Shown here piece by piece: positions 36,294 to 43,429 of a stretch of DNA of 64,000 nt (positions are counted from its first letter, which is position 1; each line of letters begins with the position of its first letter). Location: positions 1 to 64,000 of the forward strand of contig NZ_VNHW01000014.1 in NCBI RefSeq assembly GCF_008124835.1, read 5' to 3'. The translations under genes and the position numbers were made by a program. The notes beneath the pieces were generated by a model. The model did not search any database, had not been told where the DNA came from, and was given only the letters and a program-made list of their open reading frames with translations. The stretch is from Blastococcus xanthinilyticus (lineage in GTDB: Bacteria > Actinomycetota > Actinomycetes > Mycobacteriales > Geodermatophilaceae).

Positions 36294-36311
36294 TGGACGA
36301 AATATGGTCCA
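36294..36311 (+). promoter_or_regulatory. AT-rich inverted repeat upstream of tctC
   Basis: TGGAC-GAAATATG-GTCCA: 5-bp perfect arms around an 8-nt AT-rich centre, 68 nt before the tctC ATG. Such A/T content stands out here. The core ACGAAAT recurs at the start of the divergent TarD-like gene (33894-33900, complementary strand). Candidate site for the CitB-type regulator. Confidence 0.4.
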
Positions 36312-36378
36312 CATCACATCTGGTGGTGCAGGGTGTGCCCGTCCGGAGCCGGTCCGCGATCCCCGAAGGGTTCGATCC

Positions 36379-37449
36379 ATGTCCCTGCACCACCGTGACA
36401 CCGTCGTCGCGCGCCCACGCTCGGCTCGGCACGCCCTCGGCCGGAGCTCCCGCCTGGCCGGCCTCGCCGCCGCCTCCCTGGTCCTCGCCGCCTGCGGCGG
36501 CGGGGGCGGTGGTGGCGGCGAGGAGGACCCGGCGGCCGCCGAGGCCTTCCCGGAGGACGACATCACCTTCGTCGTGCCGTTCTCGGCCGGAGGGCCGACC
36601 GACACGGTGACCCGCCTGGTCGCCGAGCCGATCGCCGAGGAACTCGGCGGCACCGTCGTCGTCCAGAACGTCGAGGGCGCCGGCGGCACCATCGCCGCCG
36701 GTGAGGTCGCCGCGGCCAACCCCGACGGCTACACGGTGCTGATGCACCACATCGGCATGTCCACCGCGCCGTCGCTGTACCCGGACCTGCCCTATGCGCC
36801 GCTCGAGGACTTCGAGCCGCTGGGCCTGGTCACCCAGGTGCCGATGACGATCGTCGCGCGGAACGACTTCGAGCCGCAGACCATGGAGGAGCTGGTCGAG
36901 TACGTCGAGCAGAACGCGGCCGACATCACCCTGGCCAACGCCGGCATCGGCGCCGCGTCGCACCTGTGCGGGCTGCTGCTGCAGGAGGCGCTCGGGGTGG
37001 AGCTCACCGAGGTGCCCTACGAGGGCACCGGCCCGGCGCTCCAGGACCTGGTCGCCGGCGAGGTGGACCTGATGTGCGACCAGACGACCAACACCACCGG
37101 GCAGATCCAGGGCGGGCAGATCAAGGCCTACGCCGTCACCACGCCCGAGCGGGTCGAGACCCTCCCCGATCTGCCGACCACGGAGGAGGCCGGGCTCGAG
37201 GAGCTCCAGGTCGGCGTCTGGCACGGCTTCTACGTCCCGACCGGGACGCCGGAGGGCATCCGCGAGAAGCTCTCCGCCGCGATCCTCGCGTCCCTCGAGG
37301 ACGAGAACGTGGTCAGCCAGCTCGGTGAGCTCGGCGCCGCTCCGTTCAGCCAGGAGGAGGCCACCCCGGAAGCGCACCGCCAGCTCCTCGAGGACCAGAT
37401 CGAGCTCTGGCAGCCGATCATCGAGGAGGCCGGCGTCGCGGCGGACTGA
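36379..37449 (+). CDS. tctC: Tripartite tricarboxylate transporter, substrate-binding lipoprotein
   Basis: A 356-residue solute receptor. The lipobox LVLAAC is followed by a Gly run, then the TctC fold: VVPFSAGGPTDTVTRLVAE, VVQNVEGAGGTIAAGEVA, NPDGYTVLMHH, and DLMCDQTTNT in the ligand cleft. TctC proteins bind carboxylates such as citrate or tartrate outside the membrane and pass them to TctAB. The ATG at 36379 has GAAGGG 8 nt upstream; an earlier ATG at 36304 lies inside the inverted repeat and is unlikely. A 14-bp hairpin follows before tctB. Confidence 0.92.
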   Translation: MSLHHRDTVVARPRSARHALGRSSRLAGLAAASLVLAACGGGGGGGGEEDPAAAEAFPEDDITFVVPFSAGGPTDTVTRLVAEPIAEELGGTVVVQNVEGAGGTIAAGEVAAANPDGYTVLMHHIGMSTAPSLYPDLPYAPLEDFEPLGLVTQVPMTIVARNDFEPQTMEELVEYVEQNAADITLANAGIGAASHLCGLLLQEALGVELTEVPYEGTGPALQDLVAGEVDLMCDQTTNTTGQIQGGQIKAYAVTTPERVETLPDLPTTEEAGLEELQVGVWHGFYVPTGTPEGIREKLSAAILASLEDENVVSQLGELGAAPFSQEEATPEAHRQLLEDQIELWQPIIEEAGVAAD

Positions 37450-37469
37450 CCAGCGGACCGACCACCGAT

Positions 37470-37503
37470 GACGGTGGGGCGGCGCGCCGGCCGCCCCACC
37501 GTC
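37470..37503 (+). terminator. Intercistronic hairpin between tctC and tctB
   Basis: A perfect 14-bp stem (GACGGTGGGGCGGC with its complement) and 6-nt loop GCGCCG, 20 nt after the tctC stop. As a partial terminator or RNA-stability element it would give more receptor than permease, a ratio common for binding-protein systems. Confidence 0.6.
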
Positions 37504-37528
37504 CTCCTCGACCCGTGAGGACCTGCTT

Positions 37529-37990
37529 GTGAAGATGCACGGTGCGCGCAAGGACCTGCTCGCGGGCGCGGTGTTCGTCGGCTTCGGGCTGGCGTTCGCC
37601 ATCACCGCCAGCACCTACGAGGTCGGCAGCGCCCTGCGCATGGGGCCGGGCTACTTCCCCCTCGTGCTGGGCAGCCTGCTGGTGCTGCTCGGCATCGCCA
37701 TCGCGGTCAAGGCGTTCGTCGCCGGCGAGGGCGACGACCTCGGGCCGGTGCCGTGGAAGGCCGGCGCGCTGATCGTGGCCGCCCTGCTCTTCTTCGGCTA
37801 CACCGTGCGCGGCCTGGGCCTGGTGCCCTCGCTGCTGGTGACGGTGTTCCTGACGGCGATGGCGGGGCGCAACGCCCGCGTGATCCCGTCCGCGGTGATC
37901 GCGGTGTCCCTGACGGCCCTGAGCATCCTGATCTTCGTCATCGCGCTGCAGCTCCGCCTGCCCTACGTCGGCCCCTGGCTGGAGGGCTGA
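37529..37990 (+). CDS. tctB: Tripartite tricarboxylate transporter, small membrane subunit
   Basis: A 153-residue protein with four predicted membrane helices: LLAGAVFVGFGLAFAIT, MGPGYFPLVLGSLLVLLG, ALIVAALLFFGYTV and VIAVSLTALSILIFVIA. The GPGYFPxxLG motif marks TctB. The GTG at 37529 has GAGG about 8 nt upstream. TctA follows after 7 bp, so the two are co-translated to form the permease. Confidence 0.9.
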   Translation: MKMHGARKDLLAGAVFVGFGLAFAITASTYEVGSALRMGPGYFPLVLGSLLVLLGIAIAVKAFVAGEGDDLGPVPWKAGALIVAALLFFGYTVRGLGLVPSLLVTVFLTAMAGRNARVIPSAVIAVSLTALSILIFVIALQLRLPYVGPWLEG

Positions 37991-37997
37991 CCGGCCG

Positions 37998-39503
37998 ATG
38001 GAGATCCTGCAGAACATCGGCCTCGGGTTCGAGACGGCGTTCACGCCGATCAACCTGCTCTTCGCCTTCATCGGCGTGGCGCTCGGCACCGCGGTGGGCG
38101 TGCTGCCGGGCATCGGTCCGACGGCGACGATCGCCCTGCTGCTGCCGATCACCTTCGGGTTCGATCCGGTCACCTCGCTGATCATGCTCGCGGGCATCTA
38201 CTACGGCGCCCAGTACGGCGGGTCGACGACCGCGATCCTGATCAACCTGCCCGGTGAGTCGTCGGCGGCGGTGACCGCCATCGACGGGCACCAGATGGCC
38301 AGGCAGGGGCGCGCCGGGCCGGCCCTGGCCACCGCCGCGCTGGGGTCGTTCTTCGCCGGCACGGTCGGCACCCTCGCCCTGGCCCTGTTCGCGGTGCCGA
38401 TCTCGGAGGCGGCGCTGCTGTTCGGCCCGGCGGAGTACTTCTCGCTGGTGGTGCTGGGGCTCATCGCCTCCATCGCGCTGGCGAGCGGCTCGGTGCTCAA
38501 GGCGCTGGCGATGATCGTGCTCGGGCTGCTGCTGGGCACGGTGGGGCAGGACCTCGTCTCGGGCACCCCGCGGTTCACCTTCGGCCTCCGCGAGCTGTAC
38601 GGCGGTCTGGACTTCGTCTCCCTGGCGGTCGGGCTGTTCGGCGTCGCGGAGATCCTCCGCAACCTCGAGGGCAACATCACCCGCAGCGTCGCCGTCCAGA
38701 AGGTGAAGAACCTCTGGCTCACCAGGGCCGACTTCCGCCGGATCCGCGGCCCCGTGCTCCGGGGCACGGGGCTCGGCACGGTGCTGGGCGTGCTGCCGGG
38801 CGCGGGGCACGTGCTCGCCTCGTTCGTCTCCTACTCCGTGGAGAAGCGGGTGTCCAAGAACTCGCACGAGTTCGGCAAGGGCGCCATCGAGGGCGTGGCC
38901 GCCCCGGAGTCGGCGAACAACGCGGCCGCCCAGACCCAGTTCGTGCCGCTGCTGACCCTGGGCCTGCCGGTCAGCCCGATCATGGCGCTGCTGCTCGGCG
39001 CCTTCATCATCCAGGGGATCGTGCCGGGCCCCAACGTCATCAACGAGGAGCCGGAGCTGGTCTGGGGCCTCATCGCCTCGATGTGGATCGGCAACTTCTT
39101 CCTGGTGCTGCTGAACCTGCCGCTGATCGGGCTGTGGGTGAAGATGCTGACCATCCCGTACCGGTTCCTCTTCCCGGCGATCATCGCGTTCGCGTCGATC
39201 GGGACGTACTCGATCGGCCTGAACGCCTACGACATCTACGCGATCGCGTTCTTCGGCGTGCTGGGCTACGTGCTGATCAAGCTGGGGAACGAGCCGGCGC
39301 CGCTGCTGCTGGGCTTCGTGCTCGGTCCGCTGCTGGAGGAGTACCTGCGCCGCTCGCTGATCATCTCCGACGGTGACCCGAGCGTCTTCGTCACCCGCCC
39401 GATCTCCGCGGTGCTGCTGCTGCTCGCCTTCGGCGCCTTCGTGCTGGCCGTCCTCCCGTCCATTCGCCGCAAGCGCGACGTCGTGTTCGAGGAGGAGTCC
39501 TAG
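37998..39503 (+). CDS. tctA: Tripartite tricarboxylate transporter, large permease subunit
   Basis: A 501-residue permease with about eleven or twelve membrane helices. The TctA signatures are LPGIGPTATIALLLP, YYGAQYGGSTTAILINLPGE and PESANNAAAQTQFVPLLTLG. It couples cation entry to carboxylate uptake with TctB, the substrate being delivered by TctC. Length is standard. The operon ends here; the next gene begins after 99 bp with its own TAGCGT -10 box. Confidence 0.94.
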   Translation: MEILQNIGLGFETAFTPINLLFAFIGVALGTAVGVLPGIGPTATIALLLPITFGFDPVTSLIMLAGIYYGAQYGGSTTAILINLPGESSAAVTAIDGHQMARQGRAGPALATAALGSFFAGTVGTLALALFAVPISEAALLFGPAEYFSLVVLGLIASIALASGSVLKALAMIVLGLLLGTVGQDLVSGTPRFTFGLRELYGGLDFVSLAVGLFGVAEILRNLEGNITRSVAVQKVKNLWLTRADFRRIRGPVLRGTGLGTVLGVLPGAGHVLASFVSYSVEKRVSKNSHEFGKGAIEGVAAPESANNAAAQTQFVPLLTLGLPVSPIMALLLGAFIIQGIVPGPNVINEEPELVWGLIASMWIGNFFLVLLNLPLIGLWVKMLTIPYRFLFPAIIAFASIGTYSIGLNAYDIYAIAFFGVLGYVLIKLGNEPAPLLLGFVLGPLLEEYLRRSLIISDGDPSVFVTRPISAVLLLLAFGAFVLAVLPSIRRKRDVVFEEES

Positions 39504-39602
39504 GCGCCCGGCGCGGCATCACCATGCGTGACCGGTCCACCGGGGCGGCGTCCCCGATGCGTGCGACGGGTGCGCCTAGCGTGGCCGCTGAGGTGATGAG
39601 TC

Positions 39603-40217
39603 ATGAGTGAACGCAACGGAAGCACGGCCGTCGGGACGAACACCGCGGAGATCCCGGTGGTCCGGCCGCCGGCTCCCGCCCCCGAGGCGGCACCGCCGGC
39701 GGCAGCCGGGCAGCCGGCCGCGGAGCCGGCCGCCCCGGCCGCTCAGCAGCCGGCCGCCGCACCGGCCGAGGAGCCGCAGGCCGGTGGCCCGGACGCGGCC
39801 GCCGAGGGCGACGTCGTCCCCGGCATGCACGCGACCTCGCCGGTGAGCGTCCGGCCGCGCCCGCGCATGCCGCGCCGTGGGCCGCTGACGGTCATGGGCC
39901 CCTGGGCGCCGGTCGCCGGCGGGCTGCTGGGCCTGGCGCTCGGCCTGATCGCCGTCCTGGTGCTCGCCGGGACCGCGGAGGGCTTCGCCGACCGGCTGGC
40001 CATGGTCTTCCTGGTGCTGGGCCTCGGGATGCTCGGCAGCGCGGGGATCCTGCTCGCCGACGAGGTGCGGATGATGCGCCAGCGCGCCCGGGACGCCGTG
40101 ATCCGGCCGGCCTACGTCGAGGTCACCGCCGGGCTGCTCAACGGCCTCACCCCGGGGCGGCTGCTGCTGCTGGCCAGCGGGTTCGTGTTCTTCCTGGCGG
40201 CCTACGTCAGCCGCTGA
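39603..40217 (+). CDS. Membrane protein with Pro/Ala-rich N-terminus
   Basis: 204 residues, family not recognised. Residues 1-95 are disordered-looking Pro/Ala/Glu sequence. Three hydrophobic segments follow: VAGGLLGLALGLIAVLVLAG, MVFLVLGLGMLGSAGILLA and LLLLASGFVFFLAAYVS. Between the second and third is a basic loop, MMRQRARDAVIRPA. GAGGTG before the ATG serves as ribosome-binding site, and TAGCGT at 39577-39582 is a likely -10. It converges on the TauE/SafE pair. Confidence 0.65.
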   Translation: MSERNGSTAVGTNTAEIPVVRPPAPAPEAAPPAAAGQPAAEPAAPAAQQPAAAPAEEPQAGGPDAAAEGDVVPGMHATSPVSVRPRPRMPRRGPLTVMGPWAPVAGGLLGLALGLIAVLVLAGTAEGFADRLAMVFLVLGLGMLGSAGILLADEVRMMRQRARDAVIRPAYVEVTAGLLNGLTPGRLLLLASGFVFFLAAYVSR

Positions 40218-40226
40218 TCCGCCGGG

Positions 40227-40245
40227 CCCCGGGGTCTCCCCGGGG
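40227..40245. terminator. Bidirectional hairpin terminator
   Basis: CCCCGGGG-TCT-CCCCGGGG, an 8-bp stem with a 3-nt loop, fills the gap between convergent stops at 40217 and 40246. Confidence 0.55.
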
Positions 40246-41007
40246 TCAGGCGTAGGCCTGCACGGCCAGGTAGACCGCCAGCCCCAGGCCGGCGACGGCG
40301 ATGACCCGGCGCAGCGCCGCCTGCGGCGCCACCCGGACGACCCGGGGGCCGATCACGGAACCGGCGAGCGACCCGATCGCCAGCGGGAGCGCCGAGGCCC
40401 AGGCGATCGACGCGAACAGCACGAAACCGAGGGCCGCCACCGAGTTGGCGACGCCTATGACGGCGTTGCGCAGGGCGTTGCTCCGGGGCAGGCCCTCGCC
40501 GGTGGTGAGCAGCAGGGTCGCGAGCATGAGGACGCCCGCGGCGGCGCCGAAGTAGCCGCCGTAGATCGCGATGGCGAAGACCGCCAGCGGCAGCCACCAC
40601 CGGTCGCGCGGCGCCCGGTGCGCGACCTCCGCGGCGAGTTCGCGCGGCGGCCGCTGGACCAGGATCGTCACCGAGGCCCCCGCGATCAGCCACGGCACGA
40701 TCCGCTCGAAGCCGCCCTCCGGCGTGCGCAGGAGGAGCAGGGCGCCGGTGGCGCCGCCGAGCAGGCCGGCCAGGGCCAGCGGGAGCAGCCGCCGGCCCTG
40801 GCCCCGCAGCTCCGGCCGCGAGGCGCTCACCGAACCCACGCCGGTGAGGACCAGCGCGGCGGTGTTGGTGACGTTCGCGGTGACCGGGGGCAGACCCGTG
40901 GCCAGCAGGGCCGGGTAGCTGATCAGCGAGGCGAGGCCGGCGATGCTGCCGACGAGGCCCGCCCCGATGCCAGCGGCCACCAGGAAGGCGAACTCCAGCG
41001 GGTCCAT
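40246..41007 (-). CDS. TauE/SafE-family permease, second of pair
   Basis: A 253-residue membrane protein with seven or eight hydrophobic segments. SIAGLASLISYPALLATGLPP and VTNTAALVLTG near the start and YGGYFGAAAGVLMLATLLL in the second half are the duplicated TauE/SafE motifs. Family members export sulfite or organosulfonates, or move other anions. The ATG overlaps the stop of the preceding paralogue (TGATG), so the two are coupled and may act as a heteromeric permease. No sulfonate enzymes are nearby to fix the substrate. Confidence 0.85.
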   Translation of the reverse strand: MDPLEFAFLVAAGIGAGLVGSIAGLASLISYPALLATGLPPVTANVTNTAALVLTGVGSVSASRPELRGQGRRLLPLALAGLLGGATGALLLLRTPEGGFERIVPWLIAGASVTILVQRPPRELAAEVAHRAPRDRWWLPLAVFAIAIYGGYFGAAAGVLMLATLLLTTGEGLPRSNALRNAVIGVANSVAALGFVLFASIAWASALPLAIGSLAGSVIGPRVVRVAPQAALRRVIAVAGLGLAVYLAVQAYA

Positions 41008-41795
41008 CAGGTCAGCAGCACCACGATGGCCACGATCCCCAGGACGACGATCGCCGAGCGCAGCAGCACCGGGTGCAGCCGCCGGCCGGCGGACGCGCCG
41101 ACGTACCCGCCGACCAGCGAGCCCGCGGCCACGAGCCCGGCGGCGGCCCAGTCGATCCGGTCGCCGGCGACGACGACGTAGGCCAGCGCCGCGACGGCGT
41201 TCACGGTCAGGGACAGCACGTTCTTCATCGCGTTGAGCCGCTGCAGCGACTCGGGCAGCAGCATGCCGAAGATGCCGATCTGCAGCACGCCCTGGCTGGC
41301 GGCGAAGTAGCCGCCGTAGCTGCCGGTGCCGTAGGCGGCGGCGAGCAGGGCCGCCAGCCGCCCGCGGGACAGGCGGAGCTGGTCGGGTTCCACCACGCCG
41401 GCCGCGGCCCGGCGGCGGGCCAGTGCCCGCTGGACCCAGGGCTGGACGATTACGAGCACGACCGCGAGGCCGACGAGCAGCGGGACGATCGTCTCGAAGG
41501 CCGCGGCGGGGAGGGTCAGGAGGAGGAACGCGCCGGTGACCGCGCCCAGGGCCGAGGCGGGCAGCAGCCGCACCAGCAGCCGCCCCTGGCCGCCGAGCTC
41601 GCGGCGGTAGCCGAGCGACCCGGCCGCGTTGCCCGGCACCAGCCCCAGGGAATTGCTGATCGTGGCGGTCACCGGCGGCAGCCCGACGGTCAGCAGCACC
41701 GGGAAGGTGACCAGCGTGCCCGACCCGACGACGGCGTTGATGCCGCCGGCGAAGAACCCGGCGGCTGCGACCGCCACCATCTCCCACCCCGTCAT
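41007..41795 (-). CDS. TauE/SafE-family permease, first of pair
   Basis: 262 residues, homologous to its downstream neighbour: FFAGGINAVVGSGTLVTFPV, PVTATISNSLGLVPGNAAG and GTGSYGGYFAASQGVLQIG. About eight membrane segments. The internal basic loop (RALARRRAAAG) lies between the two repeats. Tandem TauE/SafE genes are common in actinobacteria. The substrate is unknown. Its start region, 41796-41904, has no clear operator. Confidence 0.85.
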   Translation of the reverse strand: MTGWEMVAVAAAGFFAGGINAVVGSGTLVTFPVLLTVGLPPVTATISNSLGLVPGNAAGSLGYRRELGGQGRLLVRLLPASALGAVTGAFLLLTLPAAAFETIVPLLVGLAVVLVIVQPWVQRALARRRAAAGVVEPDQLRLSRGRLAALLAAAYGTGSYGGYFAASQGVLQIGIFGMLLPESLQRLNAMKNVLSLTVNAVAALAYVVVAGDRIDWAAAGLVAAGSLVGGYVGASAGRRLHPVLLRSAIVVLGIVAIVVLLT

Positions 41796-41904
41796 GCGCC
41801 CATCGCCGTGGAGCCTCGCACGCGGGGAGCTCCGCCACGTCCCGACGGGCGGTCGATCTCCTCACACCCGCGCGCGTTCCCGGGCACGGACGCGGTCCGG
41901 GGGA

Positions 41905-42498
41905 TCAGTCGTGGGCGGCGACGCGCCCCAGCAGATCCTCGTCCAGCGGCCGGTCGGCGTACACCAGGCGGACGGCGGCCGGGTCGGGGTTGCCGGCGTC
42001 CGGTCCGCGCCACACCCGCTGCAGCCCGGCGCGCTCGGCTCGCCCTCGGGACTCGGCGTTGTGCTCCAGCAGGTAGGCGACGACCGGCCGGTCGGGGGCG
42101 AGGGTGTGCGCCGCGTCGATCGCCGCCGTCACGAGCTCGGCGGCCAGCCCCTTCCCCCAGGCCGCCGGGGTGAAGCGGTAGTAGAGGTTCCACCACTCCG
42201 TCCCGAGGCGGAGGGCGCAGCCGCCGGTGCCGACGACGTCACCCGCGGTCAGCGCCGTCCCGGGCAGGTCGGCGCGCAGCCGCGCCGTCCAGTAGCCGAG
42301 GCCGTCGCGGGACCAGTGGCCGACGGAGTGCTCGATGCCCTCCCTGGTGCGCTCGGGGGAGGTGTGCACCCCCGACGGCAGGTGCCGCCAGACGCCGGGG
42401 TCGGAGTGCAGGGCGTAGTGGTCGTCCAGGTCTTCCGGCACGACGGCGTCCAGCCGCAGCCGTGACGTCGTGGCGTGGCGCAAGTCCGGCGTGCTCAT
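41905..42498 (-). CDS. GNAT-family N-acetyltransferase
   Basis: A 197-residue acetyltransferase of the RimJ/RimL type. TSRLRLDAVVPEDLDDHYAL opens the fold, WWNLYYRFTPAAWGKGLAAE carries the acetyl-CoA-binding loop, and VVAYLLEHNAESRGRAERAG the C-terminal helix. Acceptor unknown. The ATG at 42498 has TCGAAT 7 nt upstream, in the inverted repeat CTCGA-A-TCGAG. It is divergent from the arginase-fold gene, sharing 60 bp. Confidence 0.85.
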   Translation of the reverse strand: MSTPDLRHATTSRLRLDAVVPEDLDDHYALHSDPGVWRHLPSGVHTSPERTREGIEHSVGHWSRDGLGYWTARLRADLPGTALTAGDVVGTGGCALRLGTEWWNLYYRFTPAAWGKGLAAELVTAAIDAAHTLAPDRPVVAYLLEHNAESRGRAERAGLQRVWRGPDAGNPDPAAVRLVYADRPLDEDLLGRVAAHD

Positions 42499-42558
42499 CG
42501 CCTCGATTCGAGCACACGGAGGTCGCCGGCAGCCCTGGCGGGTGCTGAAATTGCTGTC

Positions 42559-43428
42559 GTGCTCGCCACGGATCCTCCGCCCATCCGGTTGCTGCGGGTG
42601 CCGTGGGACTCCGGCCACCGGAACACCCGGATGGGTGCCGGCCCGACGGCGCTGGCGGAGGCCGGGGCCGCGTCGAGGTTGCGCGAGCGCGGCCACGCCG
42701 TCGTCGAGCAGGTGCTGGTGTCGGAGACGGGCTGGCAGGCCGAACTGGCCACCGCCTTCGAGCTGCAGCGGCTCGTGTCGGTCGCGGTGGGGCAGGCGAG
42801 GGCCGCCGGGCAAGTGCCGCTGCTCCTGGCCGGCAACTGCAACACGACCCTCGGCATGCTCGCCGGAACGGACCGGCGCGTGGGTCTGCTCTGGCTGGAC
42901 GCGCACGGCGACTTCAACACCCCCGAGGCCGACACCTCGGGGTTCCTCGACGGGCAGGGGCTCGCTATGGTCGTCGGCCGGTGCTGGCAGTCGCTGACCG
43001 CGACCGTCCCGGGTTTCACGCCCCTCGCCGAGCACGACGTCGTCCTGGTCGGCGCTCGCGACCTCAGCGAGGCGCAGGCCCGGGTGCTCGAGGCGTCGGA
43101 CGTGACCTGGCTGCGGCCGGCGCAGGCACGGGATCCGGCAGCGGTCGCCGTGGCTCTCGATGCCCTGGCGGCGCGGGTCGACGTCCTGCACGTCCACGTC
43201 GACCTCGACGTGCACGACCCGTCCATCGCGCCCGCGAACGACTACGCCGCACCGGACGGGCTCTCCGCCGCCGAGGTGCGGCAGGTGCTCCACCTGGCGG
43301 CCGATCGGATCCCGGTCACGTCCGCGGCGCTGGCCTCCTATGACCCCGCGCACGACGCGCACGGCCGGATGCGCGACACCGCGCTGGAGCTGCTCGAGGC
43401 CATCGCCGGACGCACGACTTCCGGCTAG
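42559..43428 (+). CDS. Arginase/agmatinase-fold protein with altered metal site
   Basis: A 289-residue ureohydrolase-fold protein. DAHGD (114-118) and DLD (215-217) supply most of the usual Mn ligands, but the first motif, normally GGDH, is AGNC (91-94): the Asp is Asn and the His ligand is Cys. The C-terminal ALASYDPAHDAHGRMRDTAL resembles the arginase active-site Glu/Asp stretch but with SYDP in place of EVNP. It may hydrolyse a guanidino or amide compound with a different metal, or be non-catalytic. The GTG at 42559 has TGAAAT 7 nt upstream. Its stop abuts the convergent helicase gene. Confidence 0.8.
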   Translation: MLATDPPPIRLLRVPWDSGHRNTRMGAGPTALAEAGAASRLRERGHAVVEQVLVSETGWQAELATAFELQRLVSVAVGQARAAGQVPLLLAGNCNTTLGMLAGTDRRVGLLWLDAHGDFNTPEADTSGFLDGQGLAMVVGRCWQSLTATVPGFTPLAEHDVVLVGARDLSEAQARVLEASDVTWLRPAQARDPAAVAVALDALAARVDVLHVHVDLDVHDPSIAPANDYAAPDGLSAAEVRQVLHLAADRIPVTSAALASYDPAHDAHGRMRDTALELLEAIAGRTTSG

Positions 43429-43429
43429 C

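Noticed and set aside
36304-36378. Upstream ATG for tctC adding 25 residues.
   Set aside because: It lies inside the AT-rich inverted repeat and would bury the signal peptide; the ATG at 36379 has a ribosome-binding site and gives a normal lipoprotein signal.
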